Shown here: positions 48,826 through 53,727 of the stretch, piece after piece
Position numbering within the stretch: the first letter of the stretch is position 1
How the letters are laid out: each line of letters starts with the position of its first letter
NCBI RefSeq assembly: GCF_003258295.1
Contig: NZ_QKYN01000087.1
Coordinates: 1-53,727 of the forward strand
DNA length: 53,727 nucleotides
Origin: Streptacidiphilus pinicola
GTDB taxonomy: Bacteria > Actinomycetota > Actinomycetes > Streptomycetales > Streptomycetaceae
Direction of reading: 5' to 3'
Translations under genes and position numbers: made by a program
Notes under the pieces: model-generated
The model's input: the letters and a program-made list of their open reading frames with translations, nothing else
Told to the model about the DNA's origin: nothing
Database searches by the model: none

Positions 48826-49826
48826 GGTCCTGGCCTCTCCGAGAGGGGTGGTTGCCGAGAAGCGCACGACCCGGTTGCCGCGAGCAGCGCCTCACGGAGC
48901 CTGCCGTGGTGCTCGGCGAGCAGCCGGGCGGCGGCGGGGGCGTCGACCTGGCCCAGGACGACCAGGATCGCGTTCTTGGCCTCGCCGCCCGTCGCCGCGA
49001 GCGCCTTCTCGACGACCGCGTCGTCGGCGCCGGTGGCGAGGGAGACGATGCGGCGGCAGCGGGCGCGCAGCTTCTCGTTGCTCGCGCGGACGTCGACCAT
49101 CAGGTTTCCGTAGGTCCGGCCGAGGCGGATCATGGTGATGGTCGAGATCATGTTGAGGACCAGCTTCTGCGCCGTGCCCGCCTTGAGCCGGGTCGAGCCG
49201 GCGAGCAGCTCCGGTCCGACGACGACCTCGATGCCGTGTTCGGCGGCGGCCGCGAGCGGCGAGCCCGTGTTGCAGGACAAGCCGACCGTCAGCGCGCCGA
49301 GCGAGCGGGCGTGTTCGACGGCGGCCACGGCGTAGGGGGTGCGGCCGGAGGCGCTGACGCCGACGACGCTGTCGTCAGCGGTGAGACCGAGTGCGTCCAG
49401 ATCGGCGACGGCGAGGGCCCGGCTGTCCTCGGCGCCCTCGACCGCGCCGACCACCGCCCGCGGGCCGCCCGCGATCAGGCCGACGACCCGGCCGGGCGCG
49501 GTGCCGAACGTCGGCGGACACTCGGCGGCGTCGAGCACGCCCATCCGCCCGGCCGTCCCGGCGCCCGCGTAGACCAGCCGCCCGCCGCGCGCCATCCGCT
49601 CCGCCACACTGTCCACGACGGCGGCGATCACGGGCAACTGCGCGGCGACGGCCTCCGGGACGCCGCGGTCCTCGGCGTTCATCAACGCGGCGATGGCGAG
49701 CGTGTCGAGCCGGTCGAGCTCGGCCAGTTCGGGCCGGTGGGCCTCGGTGGCCAGCTGCTCCAGCGCGCGGCGCAGCTCCGCCGAGGGGGCGGCGCCTGCG
49801 GGGCCGGCCGGTGTCGCGCGGCTCAC
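48735..49826 (-). CDS. murQ: N-acetylmuramic acid 6-phosphate etherase with extended C-terminus
   Basis: A lyase that removes D-lactate from MurNAc-6-phosphate to give GlcNAc-6-phosphate in cell-wall recycling. SIS-domain motifs are LVYAGAGTAGRMGVLDAAEC and PPTFGTAP with the catalytic Glu102. A second catalytic acid is in VEGAEDSRA, and VVGVSASGRTPYAVAAVEHA and GSTRLKAGTAQKLVLNMIST follow. The family normally ends around residue 315 (HHGRLREALLAATG). Here the frame runs on for about 45 residues of Ser/Pro/Arg-rich sequence to 363, overlapping murP by 91 bases. The extension is probably non-functional or reflects a lost stop. GTG 49826 follows GAGGAG. Confidence 0.88.
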   Translation of the reverse strand: MSRATPAGPAGAAPSAELRRALEQLATEAHRPELAELDRLDTLAIAALMNAEDRGVPEAVAAQLPVIAAVVDSVAERMARGGRLVYAGAGTAGRMGVLDAAECPPTFGTAPGRVVGLIAGGPRAVVGAVEGAEDSRALAVADLDALGLTADDSVVGVSASGRTPYAVAAVEHARSLGALTVGLSCNTGSPLAAAAEHGIEVVVGPELLAGSTRLKAGTAQKLVLNMISTITMIRLGRTYGNLMVDVRASNEKLRARCRRIVSLATGADDAVVEKALAATGGEAKNAILVVLGQVDAPAAARLLAEHHGRLREALLAATGSCASRQPPLSERPGPCPTTGTSSQPPRSSRSWAAPTTSARSPTA

Positions 49827-49908
49827 GGCGGTTCAGCTCCTCTTCGTCGAGGTCGACCATGACGACGCGGAGTCCGCCCCGGAGCCGGGCGCCGAGCGGT
49901 GTGCCTCC

Positions 49909-49947
49909 TCGGCGCTCCGGCTCGGCGCTCCGGCTCTGCGTTCCGGC
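49909..49947. repeat. Three tandem copies of a 13-bp unit
   Basis: tcggcgctccggc, tcggcgctccggc and tctgcgttccggc in a row, in the 141-base gap between murQ and the two-domain VOC gene. Slippage repeat; could add secondary structure beyond the end of the VOC gene. Confidence 0.65.
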
Positions 49948-49967
49948 CCCGGGGCGGGTGCGTGTCG

Positions 49968-50735
49968 TCAGCTCTCGCGTGGGGCGAAGACGCCGAAGGT
50001 CGCACCCTGCGGGTCGCGGATGACGGCGAGGCGCGGGCCGTTCTCCATCTCGACGTCCACCGGGCCGTGCAGCACCTCGCCGCCGAGCTGCCCGGCCTTG
50101 GCCGCGGTCGCGTCCACGTCGCTCACCAGGAAGAACGGGTTCCAGTGCGAGGGCACCTCCGGCGGGAACATCTCGCCCATCTCCATCACGCCGCCGAACA
50201 TGGTGTCCGACAGACCGACCATGGGGTACTGCTCGTTCGGCCAGACCTGCCAGCCGAGCGCCTCCCGGTAGAAGCCCACCGCGGCCGCGACGTCCCGCGT
50301 CGACAGGTCGACCCAGCCGAGGGAGTTCGGCTCGTCCGCGACGCCGAAGCCGCTGAACTTCTTGGCCTCCCACAACGCGAAGGGCGCGCCCGTCGGGTCG
50401 CTCAGCAGCGCCCAGCGGCCCAGGTCGCCCACGTCCATCGGGCCCATCCACACCTGGGCGCCGGCGCCCTTGGCGGACTCGGCCGCCGCGTCGACGCCGG
50501 GCGTGGCGAAGGAGAGCAGCCACATGACCGGCTGCTGCGGGTTCATCAGCGGGGCCACGGCCGCGGCGGGCCTCCCGCCGAGCGAGAAGGTCGTGTAGCC
50601 GCCGTACTGGGGGTCCGGGTCGGTCTCGGCGGTCCAGCCGAAGAGCTGACCGTAGAACTTCTGCGCCGCCTCCGAGTCGCGTGCGCTCAGCTGCGCCCAA
50701 CAGGGGGCGCCCGGGAGGTTGCCGATCACCTTCAA
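49968..50735 (-). CDS. Two-domain VOC (glyoxalase-like) protein
   Basis: A 255-residue protein with two vicinal-oxygen-chelate modules. The first (about 8-125) has APCWAQLSARDSEAAQKFYG, QLFGWTAE and ALLSDPTGAPFALWEAKKF. The second (about 135-253) has LGWVDLSTRDVAAAVGFYRE, ALGWQVW and LAVIRDPQGATFGVFAPRES. It resembles the actinomycete proteins of the hydroxylase/27-kDa-antigen type; the reaction is unknown. The start TTG 50735 overlaps the stop of the SRPBCC gene (TTGA), with GAGGAA upstream, so the two are translationally coupled. Confidence 0.83.
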   Translation of the reverse strand: MKVIGNLPGAPCWAQLSARDSEAAQKFYGQLFGWTAETDPDPQYGGYTTFSLGGRPAAAVAPLMNPQQPVMWLLSFATPGVDAAAESAKGAGAQVWMGPMDVGDLGRWALLSDPTGAPFALWEAKKFSGFGVADEPNSLGWVDLSTRDVAAAVGFYREALGWQVWPNEQYPMVGLSDTMFGGVMEMGEMFPPEVPSHWNPFFLVSDVDATAAKAGQLGGEVLHGPVDVEMENGPRLAVIRDPQGATFGVFAPRES

Positions 50736-51193
50736 CGCGGTTCCTCATCTCGTGTGCGGCCCGCCTCCAACAGCTGCCTGAGGCGCGCCAGATCCTTGGT
50801 GTTGGCCCGCCGCATCGCCGCGGCCATCATCGGCGCGGCGACCTTGGCGAAGCCGGACGGCTCGCCGCGGTTGCGCAGCGTCATGCGGGTGTGGGTGGCG
50901 TCGACCGGGTCCCAGGTGTAGGTGGTCTCCATCGGGAACGGGCCCTGCTCGGTGCGCATCACCATGCGCTCGGGCCCGTACTCGACGACCACGTAGGTGT
51001 AGCTGAGGGTCCGGCCGAGGAAGTTCGCCACGAAGTCGAGCCTGGAGCCGACCCCGAGCGGCGGCTCGCTGCGCCACCGCACCGACGTGATGTTCTCGTA
51101 CCACTCGGGCGCGTTGTCCGGGTTCCCGGCATACGCGGCCACCTCGTCGCGGGGACGGGCGATCTCGGTCTCGGTCAGCACGTCGACGGGCAC
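50732..51193 (-). CDS. SRPBCC-family protein (polyketide cyclase/START-like)
   Basis: A 153-residue protein of the START/Bet v 1-like fold. VLTETEIARPRDEVAAYAGN, PDNAPEWYENITSVRWRSEP, PLGVGSRLDFVANFLGRTLS and TYTWDPVDATHTRMTLRNRG are typical of the SRPBCC group, which binds a hydrophobic ligand. GTG 51193 has AGGAG seven bases upstream. It is co-transcribed with the two-domain VOC gene. Ligand and function unknown. Confidence 0.8.
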   Translation of the reverse strand: MPVDVLTETEIARPRDEVAAYAGNPDNAPEWYENITSVRWRSEPPLGVGSRLDFVANFLGRTLSYTYVVVEYGPERMVMRTEQGPFPMETTYTWDPVDATHTRMTLRNRGEPSGFAKVAAPMMAAAMRRANTKDLARLRQLLEAGRTRDEEPR

Positions 51194-51325
51194 GGTTGGT
51201 CTCCTGCGCTCGGTCCCTCCCGCCATGGTGCCCCCGGACCACCCCGCCCCCGGGCGGCGACGCGCCGTCGGATCCGGTGGACGTGGCCGAGAGCCACGCT
51301 CTCGGACCAGCCGGTGTCCGGCAGC

Positions 51326-51490
51326 ATGTCCTACGCGGACCTCTACCCCGAGCCCGCGGGCAGGGCTCCCACCGGGCCGCTCTGGAACGACCCGACGAAC
51401 TACGGCGATCCGGCGGCCTTCACGAGGCTCCACATCACCCTGCTGGGCGCGGATCCGTCCCGATGGACGACAGGCGTGCTCGGCCCCTGA
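51326..51490 (+). CDS. Short open frame of unknown function, possibly a remnant
   Basis: A 54-residue frame, MSYADLYPEPAGRAPTGPLW then NDPTNYGDPAAFTRLHITLL, with more protein-like composition than the frames around it. There is no good ribosome binding site (gtccggcagc) and no recognised family. It lies between the SRPBCC gene promoter and the convergent MerR gene. It may be a small real gene or a truncated one. Confidence 0.3.
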   Translation: MSYADLYPEPAGRAPTGPLWNDPTNYGDPAAFTRLHITLLGADPSRWTTGVLGP

Positions 51491-51497
51491 CAGCGCC

Positions 51498-52403
51498 TCA
51501 ACTCCCGGCCAGCTGCGCGGTGAGCGCGTCGCTGAGCCAGGAGTTGACTGTGCCGAGAGTCGGGACCGGGGTCAGTTCACCGGCCAGCGCCCAGTAGCGC
51601 TGCATGGCGGGATGGTCCCCGGCCGAGAGGTCACGGCCGAGTTCGCGGCGGAAATCGGGGGTGTCGCGGCGGTCGTGGGCGCGGGCGTGGGCGGCGACGA
51701 AACAGTCGAGCGCCTCGCCCGCGGCAGGGCCGCGCCCGGCGAGGAGGGCGGGCGCGGCCAGGTCGTAGGCCTCGCGCAGGCCGTCGTAGAGCAGGTCCGG
51801 CTTGGGCGGCGAGGGACGGTGGTCGACCAGGCAGGCGTCGTTCGCGACGCCGGTCAGCTCGTGCAGCCGCGCGAAGGCCAGCACCTGCGCGGGCGCCGGC
51901 TGCTCCGGCAGCGGCGGCACGGCCGCCTCGACGATCGCGGCGACCAGCCGTGCGGGGAGCCGCAGCGGCAGCAGCCGGCGCCAGTACCGGACCATCGTGT
52001 CCGTCCTGGGAGGCGTCCCGAGTGCGCCGACCAGCCGCAGCAGCTCGGCCCGCTCCCCCGGCGCGGCCTCGTGCAGCAGCCGCAGCGCCGCCTCCCGCCA
52101 CCGCAGCGCGGCCAGCTCCGCCCCGAGGCTGTCCAACTGCCGCGCCACGACGTCCCCGAGGCCGTCACCACCCGCCTCCTCCGCGACGACCCGGGCGATC
52201 TGCGGCAGCGGCACGTCCAGCGCGCGCAGCGACCGGATCAGCCGCAACCGCTCCAACGCCTCCGGCGCGTACCGGCGATGCCCGCCACCACTCCGGTCAG
52301 CCTCGTGCAGCAGCCCCTGGTCGGAGTAGAAGCGCACCGCCTTCACACTCACCCCGGCCCGTCCGGCCAGCTCGCCGATGCTCAGCAGGTCGTCCGGCAG
52401 CAA
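51498..52403 (-). CDS. MerR-family transcriptional activator
   Basis: A 301-residue MerR protein. The N-terminal winged helix-turn-helix is LLSIGELAGRAGVSVKAVRF, YSDQGLLHEADRSGGGHRRY, APEALERLRLIRSLRALDVP, then the dimerisation helix to about 105. The C-terminal part of about 200 helical residues (RYWRRLLPLRLPARLVAAIV) is a ligand domain of the longer, TipA-like kind rather than a metal-binding tail; no Cys cluster is present. The start is TTG 52403 with GGGAGG seven bases upstream. It is divergent from the hydrolase-fusion gene, and matching CTCCCGTYAGGGGWG motifs lie in both promoters, so it probably controls both. Confidence 0.87.
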   Translation of the reverse strand: MLPDDLLSIGELAGRAGVSVKAVRFYSDQGLLHEADRSGGGHRRYAPEALERLRLIRSLRALDVPLPQIARVVAEEAGGDGLGDVVARQLDSLGAELAALRWREAALRLLHEAAPGERAELLRLVGALGTPPRTDTMVRYWRRLLPLRLPARLVAAIVEAAVPPLPEQPAPAQVLAFARLHELTGVANDACLVDHRPSPPKPDLLYDGLREAYDLAAPALLAGRGPAAGEALDCFVAAHARAHDRRDTPDFRRELGRDLSAGDHPAMQRYWALAGELTPVPTLGTVNSWLSDALTAQLAGS

Positions 52404-52411
52404 GACTGAAC

Positions 52412-52426
52412 CTCCCGTCAGGGGTG
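52412..52426. promoter_or_regulatory. MerR-type operator in the merR promoter
   Basis: CTCCCGTCAGGGGTG, directly upstream of the MerR start codon and overlapping its ribosome binding site. It differs at two positions from the element inside the divergent hydrolase promoter (52554-52568). Suggests autoregulation. Confidence 0.6.
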
Positions 52427-52547
52427 TTGGACACCTCCGAGCCTAGCCGGGAGCCGATCCGCGCACGTGCTCCGACCTGGAAAGCCTGGCCGCCATGACG
52501 CGACGGATGCACGGCAAGGGGCCTAGGTGCAGCGGCAGGCTCAGCGC

Positions 52548-52578
52548 TTGAATCTCCCGTTAGGGGAGTTCCTACTGT
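52548..52578 (+). promoter_or_regulatory. MerR-type promoter with 19-bp spacer for the hydrolase-fusion gene
   Basis: TTGAAT (-35, 52548-52553) and TACTGT (-10, 52573-52578) are separated by exactly 19 bp. The spacer contains the inverted repeat CTCCC-GTTAG-GGGAG. This over-long spacer with a central palindrome is the hallmark of MerR-activated promoters. The -10 element ends six bases before the ATG of the gene, so transcription should start at or next to the start codon, giving a leaderless mRNA. Confidence 0.75.
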
Positions 52579-52584
52579 TGCCGC

Positions 52585-53727
52585 ATGCGAAACGATCACG
52601 ACATCACGACGGCGTTCATCCTGGCCTCCGGCCCGTTCACGGGCGGGCTGCTGTGGGAGCGGGTGGGCGGGAAGCTGCGGGAGGCGGGCGCCGAGGTGCA
52701 CGCCGCGACGCTGACGGGGGCGGGCGGCAACGGGGCGCCGGCCGAGGACGAGGACGGGGGCGAGGTGGAGCTGGAGACCCATATCGCCGATCTGGTCCGG
52801 TTGATCGACCGGGTGGACGCGCCGGAGGTGGTGCTGGTCGGGCACGACTACGCCATCCATCCCGTGCTGGGGGCCGCGCAGGAGCGGGTGGAGCGGGTGG
52901 CCCGGATCGTCTACCTCGACTGCGGGCTGCCGCAGGACGGGGACCTGCCGCTCGCGCTGGTGCCCGACACGGACGTGCAGGCGCTGCTGCGGGAGACGCC
53001 GGACGCGAGCGTGCCCGTGCCGCAGCCCGCGGAGTGGCGGAGGTGGGGCGACACGACCGGTCTGTCCGGCGCGGATCTGGAGCGGCTCTCGGCGCTCGCC
53101 GCTCCGCAGCCCGGCCGCACGCTGACCCGGCCGCTGCGGCTGACCGGCGCGCTGAGGGGCGTGCCGACCAGCGGGATCCTGTGCACGGCGGCCGGGCTCA
53201 CCATCCGGCTCGTGCAGCAGATGGTGACCTCGGGCATGCCGCAGTTCCAGGTCCTGGCCGACCCGCAGGTCGGCTTCTTCGAGCTGGAGACGGGCCACTG
53301 GCCGATGCTCTCCTGCCCGGACGAACTGGCGGCGACCCTGCTGCGCGCCGCCGCCGGCGACGGCCACCGGCTGGCCCCGGCAGACAGCAGCCGACCCTTC
53401 CAGGGGCGCCCGTTCCTGCTCGACGTGCCCGAGGCGGCGCGGGAACGGGTCGGCCGCGTCGACCTGCACCTGCCGGACGCCGCGACGCCGCAGGATCCGC
53501 GTCCCGCGATCCTCTTCGTCCACGGCGGTCCGCTCCCCAGGGACCTGGTGCCCGCGCCCCGCGACTGGCCGCTCTACGTCGGCTACGCCCGCCTCGCGGC
53601 GAGCGAGGGCGTGGTCGGCGCGGTCGTTGCGCACCGGCTCCACGCGCCGTCCGACTACCCGGTGGCCGCGGCGGACGTCGCCGAGGCGCTGGAGGTGCTG
53701 CGCGCCGATCCGCGCGTCGACGCGGAC
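52585..53727 (+). CDS. Two fused alpha/beta hydrolase units (3' end beyond window)
   Basis: 381 codons to the window edge. The N-terminal unit (about 1-245) resembles the EstA/salicylate-esterase-like hydrolases: TAFILASGPFTGGLLWERVG and ETHIADLVRLIDRVDAPEVV. Its elbow is LVGHDYAIHPV, where the nucleophile position (88) is Asp instead of Ser, and the His region is LETGHWPMLSCPDELA. A second unit begins about residue 255 and shows PAILFVHGGPLPRDL, the oxyanion motif of the prolyl-oligopeptidase/acyl-peptidase-like hydrolases, continuing into EALEVLRADPRVDAD before the edge. ATG 52585 has no ribosome binding site upstream because the promoter abuts it. The substrate is unknown; MerR control suggests a xenobiotic or antibiotic. 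Confidence 0.75.
   Translation, partial: MRNDHDITTAFILASGPFTGGLLWERVGGKLREAGAEVHAATLTGAGGNGAPAEDEDGGEVELETHIADLVRLIDRVDAPEVVLVGHDYAIHPVLGAAQERVERVARIVYLDCGLPQDGDLPLALVPDTDVQALLRETPDASVPVPQPAEWRRWGDTTGLSGADLERLSALAAPQPGRTLTRPLRLTGALRGVPTSGILCTAAGLTIRLVQQMVTSGMPQFQVLADPQVGFFELETGHWPMLSCPDELAATLLRAAAGDGHRLAPADSSRPFQGRPFLLDVPEAARERVGRVDLHLPDAATPQDPRPAILFVHGGPLPRDLVPAPRDWPLYVGYARLAASEGVVGAVVAHRLHAPSDYPVAAADVAEALEVLRADPRVDAD

Noticed and set aside
46172-48895. 907-codon minus-strand frame through murP and the PHP gene
   Set aside because: Frame-shifted shadow of murP, Arg/Pro-rich throughout.
52297-53643. Minus-strand frame of 448 codons at the right end
   Set aside because: Shadow of the plus-strand hydrolase-fusion gene, which has a MerR-type promoter and recognisable hydrolase motifs.

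Overview
The window is chromosomal DNA of very high GC content with dense genes, many GTG/TTG starts, ATGA/TTGA stop-start overlaps and G+C-rich hairpin terminators. The gene families (cyclodipeptide synthase with P450, SigE-like ECF sigma factor, many GntR/TetR/MerR regulators, secreted PKD proteins, kdpF with an upstream micro-ORF) point to a filamentous actinomycete of the Streptomycetaceae type. This is inferred from composition and families; there is no rRNA to confirm it. No tRNA, IS element, CRISPR array or prophage was seen.

Layout from left to right. (1) The start of a kdp K+-ATPase operon on the minus strand (micro-ORF, kdpF, kdpA cut by the edge), divergent from a small UspA-like gene. 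A gene-poor stretch with a frameshifted remnant follows (1.4-2.2 kb). (2) An APH-type kinase, a PLP-dependent decarboxylase and a FadR-type GntR regulator, with a perfect 35-bp palindrome between the last two. (3) A secreted phosphoesterase with PKD/FN3 modules, a fused carboxyltransferase, a decayed TetR gene, a LysE exporter and a SixA-like phosphatase. (4) A satP-acs acetate uptake/activation operon, two secreted proteins and a GNAT. (5) A two-subunit molybdenum hydroxylase. (6) An acyl-CoA catabolic regulon at 19.7-26.5 kb (HAD, enoyl-CoA hydratase, acyl-CoA dehydrogenase, TetR, MaoC, alpha/beta hydrolase, acyl-CoA synthetase), with three copies of one operator-like sequence at its two promoter regions.

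(7) A cyclodipeptide synthase overlapping a P450, with a divergent HutC-type GntR: a minimal diketopiperazine cluster. (8) An NmrA-like reductase and an unrecognised membrane protein. (9) A TmpA/TmpB-like pair of iron oxygenases that probably breaks a C-P bond. (10) A large L-fucose module, 33.3-44.4 kb: mutarotase, aldo/keto reductase, SDR and fuconate dehydratase on the minus strand, and on the plus strand a sugar ABC importer, a secreted GH141-like beta-helix protein and a FadR-type regulator. Both hydrolase genes expected in this pathway survive here only as short internally deleted remnants. (11) A VOC protein, an ECF sigma factor with its membrane partner, a PHP phosphoesterase and murQ-murP for N-acetylmuramate recycling. 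(12) A second VOC protein with a SRPBCC protein, and a MerR regulator facing a leaderless gene for a protein made of two joined alpha/beta hydrolase units, cut by the right edge.

The most interesting parts are the CDPS-P450 pair, the TmpA/TmpB-like pair, the fucose module with two gutted hydrolase genes, and the operator systems (TetR sites, GntR palindrome, MerR 19-bp-spacer promoter). Family calls come from reading motifs in the sequence; no database search was run.
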